The notes beneath the pieces are model-generated. The model made no database searches. It saw nothing but the letters and a program-made list of their open reading frames with translations, and was not told the origin of the DNA. From assembly GCF_013314975.1 (NCBI RefSeq), contig NZ_JABTYH010000005.1, positions 124,001 to 188,000 on the forward strand: a stretch of 64,000 nucleotides of DNA, given 5' to 3'. The DNA comes from Pseudarthrobacter oxydans (GTDB lineage Bacteria; Actinomycetota; Actinomycetes; Actinomycetales; Micrococcaceae). Positions 53,183 through 62,952 of the stretch are shown piece after piece (within the stretch, counting starts at the first letter, position 1; every line of letters starts with the position of its first letter). The position numbers and the translations under genes were made by a program.

Positions 53183-53788
53183 ATGATCACCAGCCAGCAG
53201 CCCGTCGTCCTGACCAGCAGCAGCATCGACTCCAGCGACGAGGACGTCGTGGAGGCGAACGTCAGCGTTGTGGATGCCATGCACAGCGCCCTGTTGCGGG
53301 CCGAAGAGATGTCGCCCGTGGCCGTGCGCAGCTATTGCGTGGACTTCTATCTGACCCAGGCGTTGGAGGGAGGCTTCGCGCAGTACGTGTTCACCGCCGT
53401 CGACCGCTCCGAAACGGACACCCTGGTCCGCGAAGGCATGGCGGGCATGGGTGCCCCTGCCCATCTTGACCTCTTCAACCGGGCTGTCGAGGCATTTGAT
53501 GACTTGTCCGAAGAAGACGAGGAGCGCTACCTGGACGGTGGCCTGGATGAGGACTCCGAGGAAGTTCCCGACGGCGTCCTCCGGATGGAGGAGCTTGACG
53601 GCGAGTTTGAGGATCTGCTGGAGAGGGAGAACATCACGGCGCTCAACGCCGCCTGGCTCCGCGGCCAGGCCGAGCTGCTGGTGCTGGACGACGAGGAGGT
53701 CGGCGCCTACATTGAGCGGCGTGCGTCAATGATTCCCGACCTGCCGGAGCGCCAGGCGCAGGCGGACGCCGAAATGATCGGCGCCTGA
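53183..53788 (+). CDS. DUF4375/DMP19-like protein
   Basis: This 201-residue acidic protein has a helical core with VRSYCVDFYLTQALEGGFAQYVFTA, which resembles the Gly-Gly-Phe-x-Gln-Tyr/Phe motif of the DUF4375 (DMP19-like) family. The region after it is very rich in Asp and Glu. I start it at ATG 53183, seven bases after GAGG, rather than the GTG at 53171. Function is unknown. Confidence 0.65.
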   Translation: MITSQQPVVLTSSSIDSSDEDVVEANVSVVDAMHSALLRAEEMSPVAVRSYCVDFYLTQALEGGFAQYVFTAVDRSETDTLVREGMAGMGAPAHLDLFNRAVEAFDDLSEEDEERYLDGGLDEDSEEVPDGVLRMEELDGEFEDLLERENITALNAAWLRGQAELLVLDDEEVGAYIERRASMIPDLPERQAQADAEMIGA

Positions 53789-53875
53789 ACAGACGCTCCC
53801 GACCAGACGCGCCAGACCAAAAACGCCTGATCACGCGCGCCTGACCGCTTCGTACCGGGTGGCTGCCGGCCGCGG

Positions 53876-54748
53876 CTACGCCAGCTGCACCCGGGTGACT
53901 TTTACGGCGCCTTCCAGCACCAGCCGGAAGGCGCCGCCGCGCACGCGGAATGTTGTGCCGGGGCGAAGCTGAATCACAAGCTCACCACTGAAGCCCGCGG
54001 CAACCCTGGCGCTGCCCGCGGTGTTCCAGGTGTCCGCAGGGCCGGGTACCTGGATGCGGACCAGGCCGGCAGGCCCCGCCGGTTCGCCGGAAACCAGGTC
54101 AAGCATCACCTCATGACCGCCGTCGGCAGGGGCCAGCTCCCAGCCGCGGTAGAGCGCCCAGCCGGGCCGGGTAGTGTCCGCCGGTGCGATCGCCGTGCCG
54201 GCCAGCGGCGTTTCGGGCACCAGCGCCAGATGGTGGCAGGAGTCGAAGTTCTCAGCCCGGAACCACCGGCCGGCCCGGCGCCCGGATCCGGCGCTCCCCG
54301 CCACACTGAATGGGACTGCCAGCGGAAGATCCTCCGCGGACGCGCCCACCAGAAGCTGGTACGTACCGGGTTCCACCAGCATCCGTTCCTCCACCACGCT
54401 GTAGGTGGCAAGCCTCTCGAGCGGCACCCGGATCCTTGCGGTGGCCGTGCCTCCGGCCGGGACCTTCACCCGCTGGTGGCCCACCAGGAGCCGGCGGGGG
54501 AAATCGAAGCGGTGGTCCGGGGCGGACGCGTACACCTGCACCAGTTCCCACGCCGGGCGGGCGCCGGCGTTGCGCAGTTCCACCACGAGTTCCACCTGGT
54601 CCGCACCCTGGGGGCCTTCGCCCGGCAGTTCGCGCTGGGCCACAGATTCGTAGTGCACCTCGCCGTACGTCAGTCCGTGCCCCAGCGCGTACAGGGGTTC
54701 CGCGCGGCTGTACAGGTACGTGGAGCGGGAAGTGATGATGTCGTGATC
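53876..54748 (-). pseudogene. GH3 beta-glycosidase, C-terminal remnant
   Basis: The leftward frame from about 54748 to 53876 encodes only the last 290 or so residues of a GH3 enzyme. The segment TYLYSRAEPLYALGHGLTYGEVHYE is the classic end of the GH3 second domain. It is followed by a fibronectin-III-like domain (VELVVELRNAGARPAWELVQVYASAP) and a beta-rich, carbohydrate-binding-like tail. The catalytic barrel and nucleophile are missing. Upstream of about 54748 the same frame reads through the antisense of a solute-binding protein, so the 5' two-thirds has been lost at a junction. Confidence 0.85.
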
Positions 54749-55720
54749 TCGGACGCCATCTTCTACCGCGCGGACCTCTTCGAGGAACTCGGCGCCAAGC
54801 CGCCCACCTCCGCCGACGAATACCGCACTCTGGCCAAGGAACTCACGGACGAATCGAAGAATCGCTGGGGTTCGGAAGACGTCTGGACCGGCGCGCAGAT
54901 CATGCACGGCGTGGTCCCCAAGTGGAAGCAGGTGGACGGCACGCTGCAGAACAAGGTGGAAACCGAAGAGTACCGGGCTGCCCTTGAGTGGACGGCGAAA
55001 CTGTTTGCCGACGGCTCGGTCCACCCGGACGCCGTGGCCGGCAACGCGCAGCAGTCCAAGCAGCGCTTCGAATCCGGCGCCTCGCTGATGGCCTCCGACG
55101 GCATGGGCTCCTGGCACGAGGCCCTGGCCCGCGTCCTTCCGTCCAATCCGAAGTTCAACATGCAGCCCATGGACTACTTCGCCCCGGACGGCGGGAAGCC
55201 CACCCTGTTCCGGGCCCAGCCGGCAGCGATCTTCAGCTTCATCAAGAAGACGGAGCCCGCCAAGGTGGAGGAGATGCTGGCGCTGGCCAACTTCATGGCG
55301 GCCCCGTTTGGCACCGAGGAGAACGTGCTGATCAACAACGGTGTGGAGGGCGTCCACTTCACCAGGGACGCCCAGGGCATCCCGAAGGCCACGGCCAAGG
55401 GCACCGAGGAAGTCACCAGCACCTACGCGTTCCTGGTGAACGCCCCGATCGTGAACTCCATGGTCCAGTACCCGGGGCTGGTCCAGTCCCAGTCCGAGTG
55501 GGAGGCGCGCCAGGCACCCAACGTTGTGGAGGACGCCTTCTTCGGCATGCAGATCCAGGAGCCAGCCAAGTTCGGCTCACTGTCCAAGCCCTTTGACGAC
55601 CTTGCCAAGGACATCATCCGCGGCCGCAAGAGCATGAAGGACCTCGATGCCGAACTCGCCACCTGGAAGAGCAAGGGCGGCGACGAACTCCGGGACTTCT
55701 ACGCCGGATTCCTGGCCTAG
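54737..55720 (+). pseudogene. Sugar ABC solute-binding protein (LplA-type), lacking its 5' part
   Basis: The rightward frame from about 54737 to 55720 encodes about 327 residues beginning DVVISDAIFYRADLFEELG and ending LRDFYAGFLA. This is the C-terminal part of an LplA-type binding protein, which is normally above 500 residues. The signal peptide, lipobox and first lobe are absent. Upstream in-frame sequence is only the antisense of the GH3 remnant. The two permease genes follow directly, so the operon has lost both its binding protein and its promoter. Confidence 0.85.
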
Positions 55721-55723
55721 GAG

Positions 55724-56683
55724 ATGGCAAGGATGAGCACCGGAACAGAGCGCAAGGCCCCCGCCCTGAGGCCGAAGGCCAACCTCAGACTGCGGTTCAA
55801 CCGGGACCGCTCCCTGGTGTTCATGGCACTGCCCGCCGTGATCCTGCTGGCCGTCTTTGCCTACCTTCCCATGCTGGGCAACGTGGTGGCCTTCCAGGAC
55901 TACTCCCCGTATGTGGGGATTCCGGACAGCCCCTGGGTGGGGATGGACAACTTCGCGCGGGTGCTGGCGGACCCGGACTTCTGGCTGGCCGTCAAGAACA
56001 CCCTGGTGATCACGGCGTTCCAGCTGGTGTTCTTCTTTCCCATCCCCATCGCCCTGGCCATGCTGCTCAACTCCCTGGTCAACCCGCGGCTCCGGGCCGC
56101 CATCCAGGCCGTGGTGTACCTGCCGCACTTCTTTTCCTGGGTGCTGGTGGTCTCCGTGTTCCAGCAGATCTTCGGCGGCGCCGGGTTGCTGAACCAGTCG
56201 CTGCGCGCCAACGGCTGGCAGGCCGTGGACATCATGACCAACCCGGACACGTTCCTGTTCCTGCTCACCTCCCAGGCCGTCTGGAAGGACGCAGGCTGGG
56301 GCATCATCGTGTTCCTCGCAGCCCTCAGTGCCATCGACCCCGCGCAGTATGAAGCAGCGGCCGTGGACGGGGCCGGCCGGTGGAAGCGCATGTGGCACGT
56401 CACCCTTCCCGGGCTCCGCAGCGTCATCGTTCTGCTGCTCATCCTCCGGCTGGGCGACTCGCTGACCGTGGGCTTCGAGCAGATGATCCTGCAGCGGGAC
56501 GCCGTGGGGGCCGAGGCCTCCGAGGTCCTGGACACCTTCGTGTACTACACCGGCGTGCAGAACGGCGACTGGAGCTACGCTGCCGCCGCAGGCCTGATCA
56601 AGGGCCTGGTGAGCCTGGCGCTGATCCTGACCGCCAACAAAGTTGCCCACATCTTCGGTGAGAGCGGTGTCTATTCCAAATGA
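55724..56683 (+). CDS. Sugar ABC transporter permease (LplB-type)
   Basis: This 319-residue protein with about six spans has the EAA loop QYEAAAVDGAGRWKRMWHVTLPGLRSVI and the FYLPMLG-like start (VFAYLPMLGNVVAFQDYSP) typical of LplB permeases. It starts three bases after the truncated binding-protein gene and overlaps the next permease by four bases. The gene is intact, but its promoter was probably lost with the upstream deletion. Confidence 0.9.
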   Translation: MARMSTGTERKAPALRPKANLRLRFNRDRSLVFMALPAVILLAVFAYLPMLGNVVAFQDYSPYVGIPDSPWVGMDNFARVLADPDFWLAVKNTLVITAFQLVFFFPIPIALAMLLNSLVNPRLRAAIQAVVYLPHFFSWVLVVSVFQQIFGGAGLLNQSLRANGWQAVDIMTNPDTFLFLLTSQAVWKDAGWGIIVFLAALSAIDPAQYEAAAVDGAGRWKRMWHVTLPGLRSVIVLLLILRLGDSLTVGFEQMILQRDAVGAEASEVLDTFVYYTGVQNGDWSYAAAAGLIKGLVSLALILTANKVAHIFGESGVYSK

Positions 56684-57633
56684 GCACACTAACCAATAAG
56701 GCGCCCACTCGAGCCAGTGCCGCCAAACCTCCCAGGCAGCCGCGCACCAAACCGGAACGCCCTATCTGGGACGAAGAACCCGGAGCAGCGGCGAAGGCCG
56801 GCAAGATCGTGGTGCTCGCCGTCGTCGTCCTGGCAGTCCTGGGACCGCTGTACACGATCGTCCTCACCAGCATCTCCTCCCAGGCCACCATCACGCAGGC
56901 CGGCGGACTGGTCCTGGTCCCCGGGGAAATCTCCTTCGCCGCCTACCAGCAGATCCTCAGCGGCGGGGTGGTCACCAGGGCGGTGCTGGTCAGCGTGGGC
57001 GTCACGGCCACCGGAACGGCCCTGAGCATGGTGGTGTCCATCCTCTGCGCGTACGGCCTGTCCCGGCCGGGGTCCTTCGCCCACACGCCTATCCTGTTCA
57101 CCCTGCTGATCACCATGTTCTTTAGCGCAGGCATCATCCCGGCGTACCTGCTGGTGTCCGGCCTGGGCCTGATCAACACCTACTGGGCGCTGATCCTGCC
57201 CAGCTGCATCTCGGTGTTCAACATCATCATCCTGCGCGGCTTCTTCATGGGCATCGACCGGGGGATCCTGGACAGCGCCAGGATTGACGGCGCCAGCGAG
57301 TGGCGCACCCTCACCCAGATCGTGCTGCCCATGTCCAAGGCCGTCACCGCCGTCATCGCCCTGTTTTACGGGGTGGGCTACTGGAACGCGTTCTTCAACG
57401 CCATCCTTTACATCAACGACAGCTCCATGAACCCGCTGCAGGTGGTGCTCCGGTCCTACGTGCTCCAGGGTGTTTCTGTTCCCGGCCAAGTGGATGTTGG
57501 CACCGGGGCGGCGGCAGGCCCGGCGCTGCAGATGGCCGTGATCGTGCTCGCCATGATCCCCATCCTGATCGTCTACCCCTTCGTGCAGAAGCACTTCACC
57601 AAAGGCGTGATGATCGGCGCGGTCAAGGGATGA
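56680..57633 (+). CDS. Sugar ABC transporter permease (LplC-type)
   Basis: This 317-residue permease with six spans has the EAA loop ILDSARIDGASEWRTLTQIVLPMSKAV and the YPFVQKHFTKGVMIGAVKG ending common to LplC proteins. It is translationally coupled to the LplB-type permease. No ATPase gene is present, as usual for this class, which shares an MsmX-type ATPase. Confidence 0.92.
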   Translation: MSTLTNKAPTRASAAKPPRQPRTKPERPIWDEEPGAAAKAGKIVVLAVVVLAVLGPLYTIVLTSISSQATITQAGGLVLVPGEISFAAYQQILSGGVVTRAVLVSVGVTATGTALSMVVSILCAYGLSRPGSFAHTPILFTLLITMFFSAGIIPAYLLVSGLGLINTYWALILPSCISVFNIIILRGFFMGIDRGILDSARIDGASEWRTLTQIVLPMSKAVTAVIALFYGVGYWNAFFNAILYINDSSMNPLQVVLRSYVLQGVSVPGQVDVGTGAAAGPALQMAVIVLAMIPILIVYPFVQKHFTKGVMIGAVKG

Positions 57634-57659
57634 GCGTTCCCGTGTCCCTGCGGCAGCTG

Positions 57660-58694
57660 TCAGCGGACCGCCGCGGTGCTTGCCCCCTCGGAGAGGGTGG
57701 GGGCGATGAGCCGCAGCTCGGCGGGCTTGGCCAGGCTCAGCCGGTCCATCACCATCTCCACGGCGGCGCGGCCGATGTCCATGGCGGGGATGGACACCGC
57801 CGTCCAGGGCAGGAAGGCGGACGTGGCCACATCGGCGGGGGCTATGACCACCACCGAGATGTCTTCCGGGACGGAGAGGCTGTGCGCGGCGAGGTTCTCG
57901 CGCAGGATGGGCAGCAGTCCCTCGTTGTGCACCAGGAGGGCGGTGATGGCCTCCGGACCGGCGAAGACCTTGTCCAGCGCGCGGGCCAGGTCCTTGGAGT
58001 TCGCCTCGCAGGCCACCGAAACATGCGTGACCTCAAGTTCCCGGCATGCCTCCTCAAAACCGCGCAGGGCCCGGTCCGCATAGGTGGCGTGCCGGCGCAG
58101 CGAGGCGGGCGGGGAACCGATGAAGGCGATGCCGCGGTGGCCCAGCTCCACCAGATGGCGGACCGCGGTGCGGGAGGCGCCGGCGAAGTCGAAGTCAACG
58201 CAGCTGAGGCCACGCGGATCGTCCGGCATGCCGATCAGCACTGCGGGCTTGTCCAGCTTGGCCAGCACGGGGATGCGCGGATCGCGGGCCTCGATGTCCA
58301 TCATCACCAGGCCGTCCACCATGGACTGGGACGTCACCCGCTCAATGCTGCCGGCGTCGTCCTGGGTCAGGAGCAGGACGTCCTGGTTGAACGTCCGGGC
58401 CGTAGTCACCACGGCGGTGACGAACTGCATCACCACTCCCACGTTGACGTCCGCGCGGAGGGGCACCACCAGCCCCAGGACGTTGGAGCGGCTGGAGGCC
58501 AGAGCGCGGGCACTGGACCGGGGACTGTACTTCAGCCGCCGCATGGCCGCTTCGACGATTTCGCGGGTTTCTTTCGATATGGGACGGTTCCCGCTCATCA
58601 CGTAGGACACGGTGCTCGTGGAAACCCCTGCCTCTTTGGCCACGTCACTGATGGTCGCCGCCGTTGAAGCCTTTCGATTACTCATATCCATCAT
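57660..58694 (-). CDS. LacI-family regulator of the oligosaccharide locus
   Basis: This 344-residue protein has the LacI helix-turn-helix TISDVAKEAGVSTSTVSYVMSGNRPISKETREIV and hinge helix (SPRSSARALASSRS). The effector domain is sugar-binding-like. Starts at 58694, 58691 or 58685 are all possible. Its 5' end is only about 16 bases from the divergent GH42 gene, so the GH42 promoter must lie inside or against its coding region. It is convergent with the LplC-type gene. Confidence 0.9.
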   Translation of the reverse strand: MMDMSNRKASTAATISDVAKEAGVSTSTVSYVMSGNRPISKETREIVEAAMRRLKYSPRSSARALASSRSNVLGLVVPLRADVNVGVVMQFVTAVVTTARTFNQDVLLLTQDDAGSIERVTSQSMVDGLVMMDIEARDPRIPVLAKLDKPAVLIGMPDDPRGLSCVDFDFAGASRTAVRHLVELGHRGIAFIGSPPASLRRHATYADRALRGFEEACRELEVTHVSVACEANSKDLARALDKVFAGPEAITALLVHNEGLLPILRENLAAHSLSVPEDISVVVIAPADVATSAFLPWTAVSIPAMDIGRAAVEMVMDRLSLAKPAELRLIAPTLSEGASTAAVR

Positions 58695-58710
58695 TTAACC
58701 AAGGAATTCC

Positions 58711-60771
58711 ATGCATCCTCGAAGCCACGGCCTGAGCGCCGTGACAGAGCGGGCCGGGCTGCTCTTCGGCGCCGATTACAACCCCGAGCAGTGGCCGGAG
58801 GAAAGCTGGCCGGAGGACATCCGGCTGATGCAGCAGGCCGGCATCAACCTGGTCACCCTCGGCGTCTTCAGCTGGGCACGCCTGCAGCCAACCGAGGGCA
58901 CCTGGGACTTCGGCTGGCTTGACCGGATCCTTGCCCTCCTCGACGAGGGAAACATCAAGGTCTGCCTGGCCACGCCCACCGCATCGCCGCCGCCCTGGCT
59001 GGGGCACCGCTACCCCAGCACGCTGCCCACGGACGCCGCCGGGACGACGCTCTGGTACGGCTCCCGCAACCAGTTCTCGCCGTCGTCGGCCGTGTACCGC
59101 AGCGCCGCACGGCAGGTCACCGCAGCGCTCGCCGAGCGGTACGGCCAGCACCCCGCCGTGGTGATGTGGCACGTGGGGAACGAGCTGGGACAGATCAGTT
59201 ACGACGACGAAACGGCCGCCGCGTTCCGCACCTGGCTGCTGCGCCGCTACGGCTCCCTGGAACACCTGAACTCGGCCTGGGGGACCACTTTCTGGAGCCA
59301 GGGCTACAGCACCTGGGAGGAAATCCTGCCGCCGCGCACGGCGCCGTACCTCCACAACCCCACGCAGGTCCTGGATTTCAAGCGCTTCACCTCGGAGTCG
59401 CTGCTCAGACTTTTCACCGCTGAACGGGACATCATCCGCCAGTACTCCCCGGATGTACCGGTCACCACCAACCTGATGGGGTTCTTCCGCGGCGCGGACT
59501 ACTTCAGCTTCGCGGGGGAAACGGACCTGGTGGGCAACAACTGGTACACCGATCCCGGGCAGCCGCAGACCTGGGAACTGGGCGCCCTCACCCACGACCT
59601 GTGCCGCGGACTGGCCGGAGGAACACCCTGGCTACTGATGGAATCGGCAGCCTCCGCGGTGAACTGGCGGCCCCACAACAGCGCCAAGGAACCCGGGGCC
59701 CTCCGCGTGGACTCGTTCTCCGCCCTGGCCCGCGGTTCCGACGGCATCTGCTTCTTCCAGTTCCGCCAGTCCGCCTTCGGCGCCGAACGCTTCCACTCTG
59801 CCGTGGTGCCGCTGGCAGGGGAGGACACCCGCGTGTTCCGCGAAGTCGCGGAGCTCGGCTCCCAGTTGCAGGACCTGCGGCTCCTCGCCGGGACCCCGGC
59901 GCCGTCCCGGATCGCTGTCCTCTTCGACTGGAACAGCTGGTGGGCGGCGGAGGCCCCGGACTGCCCCACGGACAGGCTCGGCGTCCTGGACCAGCTGCAG
60001 GCCTACTACCGGCCGCTGCTGCGGCGCGGCCTGTCCGTGGAGGTGGTGCACCCCTCAACGCCGCTGGACCGGTTCGACCTGGTGCTCGTCCCCAGCCTCT
60101 TCCTCCTCACCGAGGACAACGCCGGGGCGCTGGCGTCCTGGGTGCACCGGGGCGGGACGGCCGTCGTCGGGCCCTTCACCGGGGTGGCGGACAGCAACGG
60201 CCACCTCCGGCAGGGGCGGTTCCCCTCTGTCCTGGCGTCCATGCTCGGCGTCAGCGGCGAGGAATGGCGGCCCCTGGCGGAAGGAATCGGCCTCGACTTC
60301 GCGGCGCCCCAGGACGGCGTCACTGCAGATGTGCCGGCCGGGCTCCAGGCCACTGTCTGGTCCGAGGACCTCCGCCTGGACGGCCCCGGCGCTGCGGCGG
60401 CGGCCACGTTTGCCTCCGGCTCCCTGGCTGGAAAACCGGCGGTAGTCCGGAACAGCCACGGCAGCGGCACCGCCTGGTACGCGGGGTGCGACCTGCCCGG
60501 TCCTGCGCTGGGGCACATCGTGGGGGAGGCCCTGGCAGCAGCCCGCATCTCCTTGCCGGTGGCAGGAACGCTGCCGGACGACGTCGAACTCGCCACCCGC
60601 GGCGGCCACCACTTCCTGCTGAACCACGGCGCGGAACCACGCACCGTGACGCTCACCGGGCAGTCTGTGGACGTGCTCACCGGGGACGCCTGCGGGCCCC
60701 GCCTGGCCCTGGAACCGTACGGCGCCCTGGTCCTCAAAGACAGCCCAGACCCTCTTGAGAACGGAAACTGA
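58711..60771 (+). CDS. GH42 beta-galactosidase
   Basis: This 686-residue enzyme has the GH42 three-domain plan. The acid/base is Glu158 (MWHVGNELG) and the nucleophile is Glu311 (PWLLMESAASAVNW). The N-terminal FGADYNPEQWPEESWPEDI is the family signature. The last third is the trimerisation (flavodoxin-like) domain and a beta domain. There is no signal peptide, so it acts on imported oligosaccharides. AAGGAA precedes the ATG at 58711; GTG 58741 is a second candidate. It is coupled to GH31 downstream (6 bases between them). Confidence 0.93.
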   Translation: MHPRSHGLSAVTERAGLLFGADYNPEQWPEESWPEDIRLMQQAGINLVTLGVFSWARLQPTEGTWDFGWLDRILALLDEGNIKVCLATPTASPPPWLGHRYPSTLPTDAAGTTLWYGSRNQFSPSSAVYRSAARQVTAALAERYGQHPAVVMWHVGNELGQISYDDETAAAFRTWLLRRYGSLEHLNSAWGTTFWSQGYSTWEEILPPRTAPYLHNPTQVLDFKRFTSESLLRLFTAERDIIRQYSPDVPVTTNLMGFFRGADYFSFAGETDLVGNNWYTDPGQPQTWELGALTHDLCRGLAGGTPWLLMESAASAVNWRPHNSAKEPGALRVDSFSALARGSDGICFFQFRQSAFGAERFHSAVVPLAGEDTRVFREVAELGSQLQDLRLLAGTPAPSRIAVLFDWNSWWAAEAPDCPTDRLGVLDQLQAYYRPLLRRGLSVEVVHPSTPLDRFDLVLVPSLFLLTEDNAGALASWVHRGGTAVVGPFTGVADSNGHLRQGRFPSVLASMLGVSGEEWRPLAEGIGLDFAAPQDGVTADVPAGLQATVWSEDLRLDGPGAAAAATFASGSLAGKPAVVRNSHGSGTAWYAGCDLPGPALGHIVGEALAAARISLPVAGTLPDDVELATRGGHHFLLNHGAEPRTVTLTGQSVDVLTGDACGPRLALEPYGALVLKDSPDPLENGN

Positions 60772-60777
60772 CATCCC

Positions 60778-62952
60778 ATGAAATTTACCGACGGCTACTG
60801 GCTGTACCGCAAAGGCTTCTCGGCGCTGCACCCGCGCGACGTTTCCGACGTTGTGGAGGACGAGCGGAGCCTGACGGTCTACGCACCCACCAAGCGCATC
60901 ACCTCCCGCGGCGATGCCCTGAACCTTCCACAGCTGACGGTCACCTTCGACGCGCCCCTGCCGGACGTCATCGGCGTGACCATCGAGCACTTCCAGGGCG
61001 GGCTGGACAACGGCCCGCACTTTGACGTGAACCGCACGGGACCGGCGCCGCAGTTCAGCCGGGACGCGGACACGGCCAGCATCACCTCCGGCGGGCTCAC
61101 GGCACGGATCAGCACGGCCGGGGACTGGGGCGTCGATTTCCTGGGGAACGGCAGGCTGCTGACCACCTCCACGCCGCGCAGCGTCGGCGTCATCACGGAC
61201 GACGGCGGGCGGACCTTTGTGCACGAACAGCTCAGCCTGGGCGTGGGCACCAACGTGTACGGCCTGGGCGAGCGCTTCGGCGCGTTCGTCAAGAACGGCC
61301 AGTCGGTAGACATCTGGAACGAGGACGGCGGCACCTCCAGCGACCTCGCCTACAAGAACGTGCCGTTCTTCATCACCAACGACGGCTACGGGGTGTTCGT
61401 GAACCACCCGGAGAAGGTGTCCTTCGAGGTGGGGTCGGAGGTGGTGTCCCGAACCCAGTTCAGCGTGGAGGGCCAGAGGCTCCAGTACTTCATCGTCCAC
61501 GGGCCCTCGCCCAAGGACATCATCCGCCGGTACACCGAACTGACCGGGCGGCCATCGCGGATCCCGGCCTGGTCATACGGCCTGTGGCTCTCCACCTCCT
61601 TCACCACGGACTACGACGAAAAGACCGTGAACTCGTTCATTGACGGCATGGAGGAGCGGAAGCTGCCCCTGTCCGTCTTCCACTTCGACTGCCACTGGAT
61701 GAGGTCCTTCCACTGGAGCGACTTCGTCTGGGACCCCGCCACGTTCCCGGACCCGGAAGGCATGCTGGCCCGGCTCCACGACCGGGGGCTGAAGGTCTGC
61801 GTCTGGATCAACCCGTACATCGCCCAGCGCTCGCACCTGTTCCGGGAGGGGCTGGAGCGGGGCTTCCTGGTCAAGCGGCCGGACGGGTCGGTGTGGCAGT
61901 GGGACATGTGGCAGGCCGGCATGGGGCTGGTGGACTTCACCAACCCTGACGCCGTGCTCTGGTACCAGGACAAACTCCGCGGCCTGCTGGGCCAGGGTGT
62001 GGACTCGTTCAAGACGGACTTCGGCGAGCGCATCCCCACCGATGTGGTGTGGCACGACGGGTCCGATCCGGACAGGATGCACAACTACTACGCGCAGCTG
62101 TACAACAGGACGGTTTTCGACCTGCTGTCCAAGGAGCTGGGCGAAGGCGAAGCCGTGGTGTTTGCGCGATCCGCCACGGCCGGCGGCCAGACCATGCCGG
62201 TGCACTGGGGCGGGGACTGCGAATCCACGTTCGCTGCCATGGCTGAATCGCTGCGCGGCGGGCTGTCCCTGGCGGCGTCGGGCTTCTCCTTCTGGAGCCA
62301 CGACATCGGCGGCTTTGAGGGCACGCCCGAGCCGGAAATCTTCAAGCGGTGGATCGCGTTCGGGCTGCTGTCCTCGCACTCGAGGCTGCACGGGTCCAAC
62401 TCCTACCGTGTGCCGTGGCTGGTGGATGAGGAATCCGTGGACGTGCTCCGGCACTTCACGGAGCAGAAGATGCGGCTGATGCCCTACCTGCAGATGGCGG
62501 CGGAGCAGGCGTACGCGGAGGGGATTCCCCTGATGCGTCCGCTTTTTATGGAGTTCCCCCAGGACCCGGGCTGCGCGCACCTGGACCGGCAGTACATGCT
62601 GGGGCCGGACATCCTGGTGGCACCGGTCATGGACCCGTCCGGCACCGTGTCCTTCTACCTGCCCGAGGGCACCTGGACGCACCTGGAAACAGGGGAGCAG
62701 CTGGCGGGCCCGCGCTGGCACCGCAAGGAGTATTCGGTGATGCAGGCTGCCACGTGGGTCAGGGAAGGGGCTGTGCTGCCCATCGGTACAGTGTCGGACC
62801 GGCCGGACTACGACTGGGCACGGGACATGCAGTTCCGGGCGTTCGCGGCGGCGGACGGGACACGGCGCATCGACGTGCCGTCGCCGGACGGTTCCACCAC
62901 GGACTTTGAGGTGACCGTCAGCGGCGGCGACGTGTCCGCCGTCGTAGCCTGA
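60778..62952 (+). CDS. GH31 alpha-xylosidase (YicI-type)
   Basis: This 724-residue enzyme follows E. coli YicI. The nucleophile Asp414 is in FKTDFGERIPTDVVW (YicI Asp416) and the acid/base Asp480 is in HWGGDCEST (YicI Asp482). KTDFGERIPTDV distinguishes alpha-xylosidases from alpha-glucosidases. It removes alpha-xylose from xyloglucan oligosaccharides or isoprimeverose. It lies between GH42 and the aldo/keto reductase, sharing one base with the latter. It has no signal peptide. Confidence 0.92.
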   Translation: MKFTDGYWLYRKGFSALHPRDVSDVVEDERSLTVYAPTKRITSRGDALNLPQLTVTFDAPLPDVIGVTIEHFQGGLDNGPHFDVNRTGPAPQFSRDADTASITSGGLTARISTAGDWGVDFLGNGRLLTTSTPRSVGVITDDGGRTFVHEQLSLGVGTNVYGLGERFGAFVKNGQSVDIWNEDGGTSSDLAYKNVPFFITNDGYGVFVNHPEKVSFEVGSEVVSRTQFSVEGQRLQYFIVHGPSPKDIIRRYTELTGRPSRIPAWSYGLWLSTSFTTDYDEKTVNSFIDGMEERKLPLSVFHFDCHWMRSFHWSDFVWDPATFPDPEGMLARLHDRGLKVCVWINPYIAQRSHLFREGLERGFLVKRPDGSVWQWDMWQAGMGLVDFTNPDAVLWYQDKLRGLLGQGVDSFKTDFGERIPTDVVWHDGSDPDRMHNYYAQLYNRTVFDLLSKELGEGEAVVFARSATAGGQTMPVHWGGDCESTFAAMAESLRGGLSLAASGFSFWSHDIGGFEGTPEPEIFKRWIAFGLLSSHSRLHGSNSYRVPWLVDEESVDVLRHFTEQKMRLMPYLQMAAEQAYAEGIPLMRPLFMEFPQDPGCAHLDRQYMLGPDILVAPVMDPSGTVSFYLPEGTWTHLETGEQLAGPRWHRKEYSVMQAATWVREGAVLPIGTVSDRPDYDWARDMQFRAFAAADGTRRIDVPSPDGSTTDFEVTVSGGDVSAVVA

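Noticed and set aside
53876-55720. GH3 remnant plus binding-protein remnant considered as one fused gene
   Set aside because: The two coding parts are on opposite strands, so no single product can be made.
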